A stretch of DNA of 18,676 nucleotides from Bacillota bacterium (GCA_023426265.1 JAFABA010000098.1:1-18676), one strand, 5' to 3'; positions 7,651-15,468 are shown, counted from the stretch's first letter. A program made the numbers and translations. Notes: generated from the sequence alone by a model not told the origin.

Positions 7651-7711
7651 AAACACGAATTGTTACCTGTTTACAAAAGAGAATGTTCGTTATATAATAC
7701 GAATTATTCGT
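7651..7711 (+). promoter_or_regulatory. PurBox-like half-site array around the BMP promoter
   Basis: Four CGAA-core half-sites surround one promoter: ACGAAT (7655-7660, forward), GTTCGT (7685-7690, reverse), ACGAAT (7699-7704, forward) and ATTCGT (7706-7711, reverse). The last two form the palindrome ACGAAT-T-ATTCGT over the expected transcription start. The second and third bracket the -10 box as TTCGT-TATATAAT-ACGAA. The layout looks like an operator region. From memory of the Bacillus PurR consensus AWWWCCGAACWWT, the reverse site at 7682-7694 agrees at 11 of 13 positions. Confidence 0.5.
7670..7698 (+). promoter_or_regulatory. promoter of the BMP binding-protein gene
   Basis: TTTACA (7670-7675) and TATAAT (7693-7698) are spaced by 17 bp, giving a near-consensus SigA-type promoter about 100 nt before the lipoprotein gene. 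Confidence 0.8.
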
Positions 7712-7739
7712 TTTGGGCATATATCTATGTTCACACATG

Positions 7740-7780
7740 GTTGCTTTATCCGGTCAAACGGATATAAGAATACAGGCAAC
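7740..7780 (+). promoter_or_regulatory. leader stem-loop before the BMP binding-protein gene
   Basis: In the roughly 100-nt leader an inner stem TATCCG/CGGATA (7747-7752 with 7759-7764) is nested in an outer stem GTTGC/GCAAC (7740-7744 with 7776-7780). The AGGAGG ribosome site (7791-7796) lies just outside. It is not a recognised riboswitch and may only stabilise the mRNA 5' end. Confidence 0.4.
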
Positions 7781-7803
7781 AAGAAGAAAGAGGAGGAAAC
7801 CGC

Positions 7804-9009
7804 ATGAAGAAACTGATCGCACTCCTGATGGCTGTGGCCATGCTGCTTGGCGTCGCAGCATGCGCGGCGCCCGTCGAGGCACCCGCTGCAACCGAAGCCC
7901 CCGCCGCAGCAACAGAAGCCCCCGCCGCGGCAACCGATGTGCCCGCAACGGAAGCCCCCGCTCTCACCCTGGAGACAGTCAAGGTCGGCTTTGTACACAT
8001 ATCCGACCCCAGCGACGGCGGCTATACCTACAACCATGACAAGGGCACCCAGAAAATGATCGCAAACCTGGGTCTCAAGCCCGAGCAGGTTCTCTCCAAG
8101 TACAACATTCCCGAAGATTCCAAGTGCGAAGCCGCGATCAACGAGCTGATCGATGCAGGCTGCAACATCATATTTGCCACCTCCTTCGGCCATGAAGCCT
8201 ACATGCTTTCAGCCGCCCAAGCGCACCCCGAGATCCAGTTCTGCCATGCTACCGGTTCCCAGGCGGCGTCGAGCGGCCTTCCCAACATGCACAACTACTT
8301 TGGCGCCATCTATGAAGCCCGGTTCCTCTCCGGCATCGCCGCCGGCCTCAAGACCCAGACCAACAAGCTCGGCTATGTGAGCGCCATGCCCTTCGCGGAA
8401 TGCATCAGCGGCTTCACTGCCTTCTATCTTGGCGCAAAGAGCGTGAACCCCGAAGTCACCATGGAAGTCATGTACACCAACTCCTGGAACGACCCCACCA
8501 AGGAAGCCCAGGTTGCGCAGGCCCTCATCGATATGGGCTGCGATGTGCTCGGCCAGCATGCGGACTCCACCGCCACCCAAACCACCGCTGAGTCGAACAG
8601 CGTCTGGGCGGTTGGCTACAACTCCGACATGATCGCAGCAGCCCCCAAGGCCTCCCTGACCTCCGCCGTGTGGGATTGGAGCGTTTATCTTACCCAGGCC
8701 GTACAGGCTGTTGTAGACGGTACCCCCATCCCCACCGATTTCTCCGGCGGCCTCAAGGAAGGCGTGGTGGATATTTCCGCGCTCAACGACGCTGTGATCG
8801 CACCGGGCACCAAGGAAGCCATCGAAGCTGCCCGCGCCAAGCTCATTTCCGGCGAACTCAAAGTGTTCGTAGGACCTTTGACGGGTGAAGGCGTAGACTT
8901 CTCCGGCCAAAAGATCACTATTGACCTCAAGGAAGGCCAGGAATTCGTCGAGCCCCAGAGCGCGCCCTCCTGGAGCTATATCATCCCCGGCATCCATGTG
9001 AACGCATAA
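7804..9009 (+). CDS. BMP-family ABC transporter substrate-binding lipoprotein (nucleoside type)
   Basis: Extracytoplasmic receptor of a BMP/PnrA-type ABC importer. Characterised relatives bind nucleosides, so purine nucleosides are the likely ligand. The 401-residue product has a signal peptide with lipobox GVAAC (C20). A linker of TEAP repeats (30-52) follows, then the two-lobed binding domain from VKVGFVH (59-65). Family features include the DGGYTYNHDKG stretch (71-81) and the VGYNSD segment in the second half. AGGAGG lies 7 nt before the ATG. A near-consensus promoter precedes it and a 12-bp hairpin follows, so it has its own transcript unit and can be made in excess over the ATPase and permeases that begin 359 nt downstream. 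Family assignment is secure; the ligand is inferred from the family and from the permease and ATPase neighbours. Confidence 0.92.
   Translation: MKKLIALLMAVAMLLGVAACAAPVEAPAATEAPAAATEAPAAATDVPATEAPALTLETVKVGFVHISDPSDGGYTYNHDKGTQKMIANLGLKPEQVLSKYNIPEDSKCEAAINELIDAGCNIIFATSFGHEAYMLSAAQAHPEIQFCHATGSQAASSGLPNMHNYFGAIYEARFLSGIAAGLKTQTNKLGYVSAMPFAECISGFTAFYLGAKSVNPEVTMEVMYTNSWNDPTKEAQVAQALIDMGCDVLGQHADSTATQTTAESNSVWAVGYNSDMIAAAPKASLTSAVWDWSVYLTQAVQAVVDGTPIPTDFSGGLKEGVVDISALNDAVIAPGTKEAIEAARAKLISGELKVFVGPLTGEGVDFSGQKITIDLKEGQEFVEPQSAPSWSYIIPGIHVNA
7891..7959 (+). repeat. in-frame TEAPAAA-type coding repeat
   Basis: Two imperfect 21-bp units encode TEAPAAA, followed by the diverged TDVP and TEAP. 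It forms a flexible Ala/Pro/Glu/Thr linker between the lipid anchor and the binding domain. Such repeats change copy number easily. Confidence 0.75.
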
Positions 9010-9022
9010 CAAACACTTAAAT

Positions 9023-9049
9023 CTGGGGGCCGCGTCCCGCGGCCCCCAG
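9023..9049 (+). terminator. 12-bp hairpin after the BMP binding-protein gene
   Basis: CTGGGGGCCGCG (9023-9034) pairs perfectly with 9038-9049 around loop TCC, starting 14 nt after the stop. No T-run follows (TCTGTCC), so it may act as a partial terminator or a 3' mRNA-stabilising structure that sets the binding protein to transporter ratio. Confidence 0.55.
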
Positions 9050-9279
9050 TCTGTCCCAAAACTCCTTGGGGGTTCGGGGACCGCAGCCCCCGGAGGCTTC
9101 CAACCGCCAGCGACACGTGCGGTGGGCGGCGATTGTTCCCGTAATCCTTGAAAAAGTGTCCGTAAGGCACTTTTCCGATAAAATTCTGTCCCGCGGCCCC
9201 GGCTTTTTCAAATCGAAAGGTCAGCTTTTCCGGCTTTTATAATAAATTGTACCAACCTTGCAAATCTAGACAGGATGAT
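9050..9279. other. GC-rich hairpin spacer before the BMP ATPase
   Basis: No gene is seen. The stretch includes a complementary GGGGG/CCCCC block around 9068-9090 containing the word GGGGGTTCGG, which recurs in the 13013-13324 spacer. A stem AAAAGTG/CACTTTT with inner CC/GG and a GTAA tetraloop lies at 9152-9174. TATAAT (9238-9243) could be a -10 box for the downstream operon, but no matching -35 box is visible. Confidence 0.45.
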
Positions 9280-9360
9280 ACCCCGGTGGATGCAGCACGC
9301 AAAGCAACCGGCGTGGGGTTCGATTGTTTTGCTGTTCCATCCGCATGTTACGAAAGGGGG
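9280..9360 (+). promoter_or_regulatory. structured leader before the BMP ATPase gene
   Basis: One fold pairs GCAAAGCAA (9299-9307) with TTGTTTTGC (9324-9332), enclosed by GTGGATG (9286-9292) with CATCCGC (9338-9344). An alternative pairs ACCCCGGT (9280-9287) with ACCG (9307-9310) and GGGT (9316-9319). CCCC (9281-9284) could also pair with the G-run of the ribosome site (9356-9360). No known riboswitch is recognised. Confidence 0.35.
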
Positions 9361-9368
9361 ACTCCTTC

Positions 9369-10931
9369 TTGGCACAACCGGCTGCAAATGCCATCTGTAT
9401 CCGCAATGTCACAAAAACGTTCGGCGCGGTATGCGCGAACGATAAGGTCTGTCTGGACGTCAGGCGCGGCGAAATACTGGCGCTGTTGGGCGAAAACGGC
9501 TCGGGCAAGACGACATTGATGAACATGCTATCCGGCATCTATTTTCCGGACAGCGGCGAAATCTATGTGGACGACAAAGAAGTCATTATCCGCTCTCCCA
9601 AGGACGCGTTCGACTTGGGCATCGGCATGATTCACCAGCACTTCAAGCTGGTGGACGTATTGACTGCGGCGGAAAACGTCGTGCTGGGCCTCCCCGGCGG
9701 CGTGCATATCAACCGCAGGGGATTGGCCAACGAAATTAAGGAAATCAGCAGCCGGTACGGCTTTGAACTGGACCCCAACAAGAAAATCTACAACATGTCC
9801 GTGAGCGAAAAACAGACGGTGGAGATCATCAAGGTGCTCTACCGCGGCGCAAACACGCTCATACTCGACGAACCCACCGCCGTGCTGACGCCGCAGGAAA
9901 CGGATAAGCTCTTTGCGATCCTGCGCAACATGAAGGCGGACAACAAGGCGATTATCATCATCACACATAAACTCAACGAAGTGCTTGCCATATCCGACCG
10001 CGTATCCATATTAAGAAAAGGCTGCTGCATCGATACGGTGGAAACGAAAAACGCCAACGTGCAGTCCCTGACCGAGGCAATGGTGGGCCGCAGCGTCAGC
10101 CTTGCGATTTCCCGTGAGCGGATGGAGCATACGCCTGCGCGTCTGGAGGTCAAAGAGCTCACCTGCGTCAATTCGGACCGCGTGAAGGCGCTCGACGGCG
10201 TAAGCTTTACGCTCAAGGCGGGCGAAATCCTGGGCGTGGCGGGTATCGCGGGGAGCGGTCAGAAAGAGCTCTGCGAGGCGATCGCGGGGCTGTATCCCAT
10301 CGCATCAGGCGAGATTCTTTATTGCGGGGAAGACAGCGCAAAGGAGAACCTTGCGGGAAAAAGCCCCACCGAAATCATCCGCCACGGCGTCGCCATGGCG
10401 TTCGTTCCGGAAGACCGGCTGGGCATGGGCCTTGTCGCCTCCATGGATATGATAGACAACGTCATGCTCAAAAGCTACAAAAGCGGCAAAGGCCCCTTTG
10501 TGGACCGCAAAGCACCCAAGAAACTGGCGGAAGAGCTGATTGACCGGCTGGAGATCGTCACCCCCGGCACCGCAACGCCGGTAAGGCGGCTTTCCGGCGG
10601 CAACGTGCAGAAGGTGCTTCTGGGGCGCGAAATTGCCAGTAGCCCCTCCGTACTCGTCGTCGCTTACCCGGTGCGCGGGCTTGACATCAATTCTTCCTAC
10701 CGAATCTATGATCTGCTGAACGAGCAAAAGAAAAAGGGCGTGGCCGTGCTCTTTATCGGCGAGGACCTGGACGTGCTGCTGGAGCTGTGCGACCGCGTGC
10801 TGGTGCTGTGCGGCGGAAAAATCAGCGGCATTGTGGACGCGCCCAATACCACAAAGGAAGAAGTCGGTTTGATGATGGTGCAGGTGGACGAAGAGAAAGC
10901 GAAGCACGGCTTCGGGGAAGAGGAGGCGTAA
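9369..10931 (+). CDS. BMP/nucleoside-type ABC importer ATPase with two cassettes
   Basis: Cytoplasmic energy-coupling subunit of 520 residues with two fused ABC domains, as in NupO/YufO-type nucleoside importers. Cassette 1 has Walker A GENGSGKTT (41-49), Q-loop Q90, signature MSVSEKQ (143-149), Walker B LILDE (164-168) and H-loop H200. Cassette 2 has a degenerate Walker A GIAGSGQKE (292-300), signature LSGGNVQK (408-415) and VVAYPVRGLD (430-439) where the Walker B glutamate would be. One intact and one degenerate ATP site is usual in this family. TTG at 9369 is chosen because AAAGGGGG ends 8 nt before it. In-frame upstream starts (ATG 9345, TTG 9324) have no ribosome site. AGGAGG near the 3' end serves the permease, whose ATG directly abuts this stop. 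Confidence 0.92.
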   Translation: MAQPAANAICIRNVTKTFGAVCANDKVCLDVRRGEILALLGENGSGKTTLMNMLSGIYFPDSGEIYVDDKEVIIRSPKDAFDLGIGMIHQHFKLVDVLTAAENVVLGLPGGVHINRRGLANEIKEISSRYGFELDPNKKIYNMSVSEKQTVEIIKVLYRGANTLILDEPTAVLTPQETDKLFAILRNMKADNKAIIIITHKLNEVLAISDRVSILRKGCCIDTVETKNANVQSLTEAMVGRSVSLAISRERMEHTPARLEVKELTCVNSDRVKALDGVSFTLKAGEILGVAGIAGSGQKELCEAIAGLYPIASGEILYCGEDSAKENLAGKSPTEIIRHGVAMAFVPEDRLGMGLVASMDMIDNVMLKSYKSGKGPFVDRKAPKKLAEELIDRLEIVTPGTATPVRRLSGGNVQKVLLGREIASSPSVLVVAYPVRGLDINSSYRIYDLLNEQKKKGVAVLFIGEDLDVLLELCDRVLVLCGGKISGIVDAPNTTKEEVGLMMVQVDEEKAKHGFGEEEA

Positions 10932-12035
10932 ATGAGCAATAGTAAGAAAAAAGCGGCCTCCTACGAACCATTCGTGCGCATGGTCAAGCGGGACGCGATC
11001 CCGCGCAACAAGGCCATACTCATCCGCGTTCTCGCCGTATTCGGAGCGCTTTTAACCGGAGCGCTCATCATACTTGCGCTGGGGCATAACCCCATCGCGG
11101 TGTATCAGGATATGATTGTGGGCAGCGTGGGAAACAACACGGCGCTACTGGAAACCATCCGCATCGCCATCCCGCTGCTGGTCACCTCTCTGGGGATTTC
11201 CCTCGCGTTCAAGATGCGTTTCTGGAACATCGGCGCGGAGGGGCAGATATTGGTCGGCGCAATGGCTGCAAGCTATTTTGCGCTTTTCCAATATGAAAAT
11301 CTGCCGCGCATCCCGCTGCTCTTGATCATGGCGGCGGCGGCGGTACTGGCGGGCGGCCTGTGGGGGCTCATTCCCGCGTTTTTCAAGGCGAAGTGGAACA
11401 CCAACGAGACGCTCTTTACGCTGATGCTAAACTACATCGCGCTGGCGTTTTTATCGTACCTGCAAAACGGGCCGTGGAAGGACCCCACCTTGCGCGGCTT
11501 TCCCAAGATTGCCATGTTTACGGAGATCGCCAAGCTGCCCAAGGTGTTTGGCGTGCATATCGGCTGGATCATAGCGGTTGCGCTGATGGTGGCCGTGGGC
11601 GTTTATATGACGCGCACCAAGCAGGGCTATGAAATTTCCGTCGTGGGCGAAAGCACCAATACCGCGAAGTATGCCGGTATGAGCGTCTCCCGCGTTATCA
11701 CCCGCACCATGTTCCTTTCCGGCGCTCTGGCCGGCCTGGTCGGCTTTATCCAGTGTTCAGGCGCGGACTACACCATTACGGATACCACCGCGGGCGGCGT
11801 CGGCTTTACGGCCATCACCGTCGCGTGGTTAAGTAAACTCAACCCGTATGTCATGCTGTTTGTAGCGTTCGCCATTGCGGTGCTCGAAAAGGGCGCGAAC
11901 AAAATACAGACGACGTTCAAGATCCCCGCCTCCGCGGCGGAAGTGCTTACAGGCATTATCCTCTTCTTCATGCTCGGGTGCGAGTTCTTCATCAACTACA
12001 GGCTCATATTCCGCGGCAGAAAGGAGCGCAACTGA
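10932..12035 (+). CDS. BMP/nucleoside-type ABC importer permease, first subunit
   Basis: Integral membrane permease of 367 residues in the BPD_transp_2 family, resembling NupP/YufP. Hydrophobic segments are visible near 29-50, 77-95, 105-120, 126-148, 160-176, 207-225, 258-275, 290-300, 304-318 and 335-356. The family motif WNIGAEGQ (98-105) is present. A long basic cytoplasmic N-terminus precedes the first segment. AGGAGG sits 5 nt before the ATG, and the start follows the ATPase stop with no gap. It overlaps the next permease by 1 nt (TGATG), so the three genes are translationally coupled. It should pair with the second permease to form the channel loaded by the BMP lipoprotein. Confidence 0.92.
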   Translation: MSNSKKKAASYEPFVRMVKRDAIPRNKAILIRVLAVFGALLTGALIILALGHNPIAVYQDMIVGSVGNNTALLETIRIAIPLLVTSLGISLAFKMRFWNIGAEGQILVGAMAASYFALFQYENLPRIPLLLIMAAAAVLAGGLWGLIPAFFKAKWNTNETLFTLMLNYIALAFLSYLQNGPWKDPTLRGFPKIAMFTEIAKLPKVFGVHIGWIIAVALMVAVGVYMTRTKQGYEISVVGESTNTAKYAGMSVSRVITRTMFLSGALAGLVGFIQCSGADYTITDTTAGGVGFTAITVAWLSKLNPYVMLFVAFAIAVLEKGANKIQTTFKIPASAAEVLTGIILFFMLGCEFFINYRLIFRGRKERN

Positions 12036-13012
12036 TGGACCTTATCATCAACCTCATCAATGCCGCCGTACTTGCGGGCACGCCGTTGCTCCTTGGCACC
12101 ATGGGCGAGATATTGACGGAAAAATCCGGCAACCTCAACCTGGGCGTGGAAGGCATGATGTTCATGGGCGGCATCGCGGGCCTCGCTTCCTCGTTCTACT
12201 ATGAGGCGGCCGTGGGCGCTGCGGCAAACGGCTTCATATCGGCACTTCTCGCTATATTGGGCGCATTCCTGTGCGGCGCGTTCGGCGCGCTCATTTATAG
12301 CTTTTTAACGGTGACGCTGCGCGCCAATCAAAACGTTACCGGCCTTACGCTCACCATATTCGGCACCGGCTTTGCCAATTTCTTCGGCGAGCACATGGCA
12401 TTAAAGGCGGGCGGCTATGCCGCGGTAACGGATATTACCAAGGCGGCGTTCGGCAACATCAGCATTCCCGGGCTTTCGGATATCCCGTATATCGGCAAGC
12501 TGCTCTTTGGCTACAACTTTGTGGTATACTTGGGTGTGGTCATCGCGCTGGTACTGGCCTGGTTTTTGGGGCGTACCCGCGCGGGGCTAAATCTCAGGGC
12601 CGTTGGCGAAAGTCCGGCCACTGCGGATGCGGCGGGCCTCAATGTGGCACGCTATAAGTACCTGGCCACCTGCATCGGCGGCGGCATCTGCGGCCTGGGC
12701 GGCATGTATGTCACCATGGTCACCTGCAAAGGCGTCTGGGTGCACAACAGCATCAACGGCCAGGGCTGGATCGCGGTGGCGCTCGTTATATTCGCGGCGT
12801 GGAGCCCATTGCGCGGGCTGTTGGGTGCTCTGCTGTTCGGCGGGCTTTCCATCATGCGCATGTATGTGGGCCTTGGCATTCCCATGCAGATTTACGATAT
12901 GCTGCCGTTTGTGGCGACCGTCGTGGTGCTTATACTCACCAGCATCAAGGAGAGCCGCGAGCATGCGCAGCCCAAATCCTGCGGCAATAACTACTTCCGC
13001 GAGGAACGATAA
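12035..13012 (+). CDS. BMP/nucleoside-type ABC importer permease, second subunit
   Basis: Integral membrane permease of 325 residues, also BPD_transp_2 family, resembling NupQ/YufQ. The N-terminus carries the conserved EKSGNLNLGVEGMM stretch (29-42). Hydrophobic segments run through the protein, among them 67-95, 100-115, about 160-180, 214-230, 244-258 and 290-305. The hydrophilic loop RAVGESPATADAAG near 195 is the likely ATPase contact. ATG at 12035 overlaps the preceding TGA and is preceded at 8 nt by AAGGAG; the longer frame from 11978 lies inside the first permease gene and is rejected. It is the last gene of the importer. No good T-run terminator follows, only hairpins. Confidence 0.92.
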   Translation: MDLIINLINAAVLAGTPLLLGTMGEILTEKSGNLNLGVEGMMFMGGIAGLASSFYYEAAVGAAANGFISALLAILGAFLCGAFGALIYSFLTVTLRANQNVTGLTLTIFGTGFANFFGEHMALKAGGYAAVTDITKAAFGNISIPGLSDIPYIGKLLFGYNFVVYLGVVIALVLAWFLGRTRAGLNLRAVGESPATADAAGLNVARYKYLATCIGGGICGLGGMYVTMVTCKGVWVHNSINGQGWIAVALVIFAAWSPLRGLLGALLFGGLSIMRMYVGLGIPMQIYDMLPFVATVVVLILTSIKESREHAQPKSCGNNYFREER

Positions 13013-13324
13013 AGGAGCTAGAGGAGGTCCGTTGGAGGCTCTGCCTCCAACCTCCGTTTAGGGCCGTAACGGCCCTAAAAACCCATTTCGGAAACGTCCT
13101 GTCCCGGGCGTTTCCAAGGAAGGGATTCCCAAGGGACGGGGGGTTCGGAGGGCGGAGCCGAGCGCCGCCTGTGGCGGAATAAGCGAGGCGAAAGCCCAGT
13201 GAACGAGAAGAACGCAAGGCGGCAGCTTGCTGCAACGCAGCGTGACCTTGTGAACTGTGTATAAGCCCCTGAATTAAAGTCGGAAAAACACCTATGCAAT
13301 AAACATCACAAAGGAGTGAGTATT
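13013..13324. other. hairpin-rich spacer before serC
   Basis: No gene is seen in these 312 bases. Hairpins are TTGGAGGC/GCCTCCAA (13032-13050), TTTAGGGCCG/CGGCCCTAAA (13057-13079), GGAAACG/CGTTTCC (13090-13115) and GCAGC/GCTGC (13222-13233). The word GGGGGTTCGG near 13138-13148 also occurs in the 9050-9279 spacer. The right end holds AAGGAG (13311-13316), the serC ribosome site. A convincing promoter for serC was not found; TATAAG (13260-13265) has no -35 partner. Confidence 0.5.
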
Positions 13325-14404
13325 ATGTCCTACGACCGTATCTTTAACTTCTCGGCAGGCCCTTCCATGCTCCCGCTGCCCGTGCTGGAGATTGCAAGGG
13401 ACGAAATGTTGAACTACCATGGTTCCGGCATGAGCGTAATGGAAATGAGCCACCGCTCCAAGGTATACGAGGAGATCATCGGCTCGGCGGAAGCGCTTCT
13501 GCGTGAAGTCATGGGGATTCCCGCAAACTACAAGGTACTGTTCCTGCAGGGCGGCGCTTCGCTGCAATTCGCCATGGTGCCCATGAACCTTTTAAAGACC
13601 GGCAAGGCGGATTATATCGTCACCGGCCAGTTTGCGGGCAAGGCGTATGAGGAAGCCCAGAAGTACGGCACGATCAACCTCGCCGCTACTACCAAGAAGG
13701 AAAACTTCAGCCGCATCCCGCAGCAGGAAGAGCTGAAGCTCGACCCTGAGGCCGACTATGTGCATATCTGCTACAACAACACCATATTCGGCACCAAGTG
13801 GAACTACATTCCGGATACAGGCAATGTTCCTCTGGTTGCGGATATGTCCAGCTGCATCCTCTCCGAACCCGTGGACGTATCGAAGTTCGGCCTCATCTAC
13901 GCCGGCGCTCAGAAAAACGTGGCACCCGCCGGCCTTACCATCGTCATCGTTCGCGAAGACCTGCTGCGCAGCGAACTGCCCGCGTTCGTGCCCACCATGT
14001 GCAATTACAAGATCATGGCGGAGAACGATTCCATGTACAACACCCCGCCGTGCTACCCGATATACGTGTGCAAGCTGGTGCTCGAATGGATCAAGAGCAT
14101 CGGCGGCCTCACGGCCATGCAGGCGCATAACCAGAAGAAGGCTGCGATCCTCTACGATCACCTGGACCGGAGCAAGGTATTCAAGAGCCCCGTCTCCAAG
14201 GAAAGCCGCTCCATGATGAACGTCACCTTCCGCGCGGAAAGCGACGAAGTGAACGATGCGTTCGTCAAGGCCGCGTCCAAAAACGGCATGGTCAATTTGA
14301 AGGGCCATCGCTCCGTGGGCGGCATGCGCGCCTCCATCTACAACGCCATGCCCATCGAAGGCGTGGAGAAGCTCGTTTCCTTCATGAAGGAGTACGAAAA
14401 ATAA
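13325..14404 (+). CDS. serC: phosphoserine aminotransferase
   Basis: Cytoplasmic PLP enzyme converting 3-phosphohydroxypyruvate and glutamate to O-phosphoserine and 2-oxoglutarate, the second step of serine synthesis. The 359-residue length is typical. The N-terminus has FNFSAGPSMLP (7-17) and HRSKVYEE (43-50). The PLP lysine is K197 in GAQKNVAPAG. The C-terminal GHRSVGGMRAS stretch (326-336) is the family's substrate and cofactor region. ATG at 13325 is chosen because AAGGAG ends 8 nt upstream; the in-frame GTG at 13316 lies in the ribosome site. serA, the preceding enzyme of the pathway, follows 149 nt later, so the two probably form an operon, though a hairpin sits between them. A serB phosphatase is not in the window. 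Confidence 0.96.
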   Translation: MSYDRIFNFSAGPSMLPLPVLEIARDEMLNYHGSGMSVMEMSHRSKVYEEIIGSAEALLREVMGIPANYKVLFLQGGASLQFAMVPMNLLKTGKADYIVTGQFAGKAYEEAQKYGTINLAATTKKENFSRIPQQEELKLDPEADYVHICYNNTIFGTKWNYIPDTGNVPLVADMSSCILSEPVDVSKFGLIYAGAQKNVAPAGLTIVIVREDLLRSELPAFVPTMCNYKIMAENDSMYNTPPCYPIYVCKLVLEWIKSIGGLTAMQAHNQKKAAILYDHLDRSKVFKSPVSKESRSMMNVTFRAESDEVNDAFVKAASKNGMVNLKGHRSVGGMRASIYNAMPIEGVEKLVSFMKEYEK

Positions 14405-14418
14405 AAGAAATAGGGATT

Positions 14419-14450
14419 CCTAAGGGGCGTTGCGCCCCTTAGGGCTTTCG
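14419..14450 (+). terminator. hairpin between serC and serA
   Basis: CCTAAGGGGCG (14419-14429) pairs perfectly with 14433-14443 around loop TTG, 15 nt after the serC stop. The tail GCTTTCGTT is a poor T-run, so termination is probably partial. The word CCTAAGGGG also appears in the 5904-6269 spacer. Confidence 0.5.
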
Positions 14451-14553
14451 TTACCGTTTGTACCTTACCCTTTCTGGCCGGTAATGATGCCGGTCCATCC
14501 GTCAACAATGGCGTTGTACGGACTATGCAAAACAGAAAAAGGAGAAAACGATT

Positions 14554-15468
14554 ATGCTGCGTGTTCTGGCAACCGACGGCTTAGAGAAGAATGCCGTCAA
14601 AGCCCTGCAGGAGCTTGGGTGTGAGGTCGTGGAGCAGTTTTATGAGCCGGATGCGCTCATGGAACAGGTAAGGGCTTACGACGTGCTGGTGGTGCGATCG
14701 GCCACGAAGGTCCGCGAACCTATAATCGACGCGGCGCGCGAAACCGGCAGGCTCAAGCTCATCATTCGCGGTGGCGTGGGTGTGGACAACATCGATGTCG
14801 CATATGCGCGGGACAACGGGATAGAAGTCTGCAACACGCCGGAAGCGTCCTCCGTTTCGGTTGCGGAGCTGGCAATCGGCCACATGTTTGCGCTCTCGCG
14901 CTTCATCGGCATCGCAAACGTGACCATGCGCCAGGGCGTGTGGGAGAAGAAGGCGTACAAGGGCACGGAGATCACAGGCAAGACGCTGGGGCTCATCGGC
15001 ATCGGCCGCATCGCGCGCGAAACCGGTAAGCGTGCAGCCGCTTTGGGCATGAACGTCATCTATACCAACCGTTCCGGCCACAAGCCCGAATACGACCCGT
15101 ATGTGCGCTATGAGCTCGACGACCTGCTCAAGCAGTCCGATTATGTATCCCTGCATACGCCCGGCCCCAAGGGCACCCCGCCGATCCTCTCCGCGGAAAA
15201 GATCGCGCTGATGAAGGATGGCGCTATCTTGATCAACACCGGGCGCGGCAATATGGTGGATACCGAAGCGGTGCTTGACGCGCTCGATTCCGGGAAGCTG
15301 CGCGGCTACGGCGCGGATGTGTATGTGGAAGAACCCTGCAAGGACGAGCGGCTGCTTTCCCACCCCAAGGTCAGTATGACGCCGCATGTGGGCGGCTCCA
15401 CGGTGGAAGCGCAGAGGCGCATCGGCGAGGAAATCGTGGCGCATATCCGCCGCGCGTTCCGCATCTAG
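14554..15468 (+). CDS. serA: D-3-phosphoglycerate dehydrogenase, short form
   Basis: NAD-dependent cytoplasmic enzyme oxidising 3-phosphoglycerate to 3-phosphohydroxypyruvate, the first step of serine synthesis. The 304-residue protein contains only the catalytic and NAD domains of the D-2-hydroxyacid dehydrogenase family; the C-terminal ACT or regulatory domain of longer SerA proteins is absent, so serine feedback through that domain is not expected. Visible motifs are RGGVGVDNID (72-81), the Rossmann turn GIGRIA (149-154, ending in A instead of the commoner G), and the catalytic triad R231 (NTGRG), E260 (VEEP) and H278 (TPHVGGST). GGAG is 9 nt before the ATG. Adjacency to serC makes the SerA role likelier than another 2-hydroxyacid dehydrogenase. 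Confidence 0.92.
   Translation: MLRVLATDGLEKNAVKALQELGCEVVEQFYEPDALMEQVRAYDVLVVRSATKVREPIIDAARETGRLKLIIRGGVGVDNIDVAYARDNGIEVCNTPEASSVSVAELAIGHMFALSRFIGIANVTMRQGVWEKKAYKGTEITGKTLGLIGIGRIARETGKRAAALGMNVIYTNRSGHKPEYDPYVRYELDDLLKQSDYVSLHTPGPKGTPPILSAEKIALMKDGAILINTGRGNMVDTEAVLDALDSGKLRGYGADVYVEEPCKDERLLSHPKVSMTPHVGGSTVEAQRRIGEEIVAHIRRAFRI

Noticed and set aside
7711..7803. purine riboswitch before the BMP lipoprotein gene
   Set aside because: The conserved core bases and three-way junction of the purine aptamer are not found; only a nested two-stem hairpin is present.
7625..7807. 60-codon plus-strand frame between thrC and the BMP lipoprotein gene
   Set aside because: It starts inside thrC and runs through the promoter and leader of the next gene; no independent ribosome site is seen.
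8976..9211. two short minus-strand frames in the BMP spacer
   Set aside because: They span the hairpins at 9023-9049 and 9152-9174 and have no supporting ribosome site or recognisable domain.
9260..9345. possible tRNA suggested by GGGGTTCGATT near 9315-9325
   Set aside because: The T-loop-like word is not followed by a matching acceptor stem, and no D or anticodon arm of correct size can be drawn.
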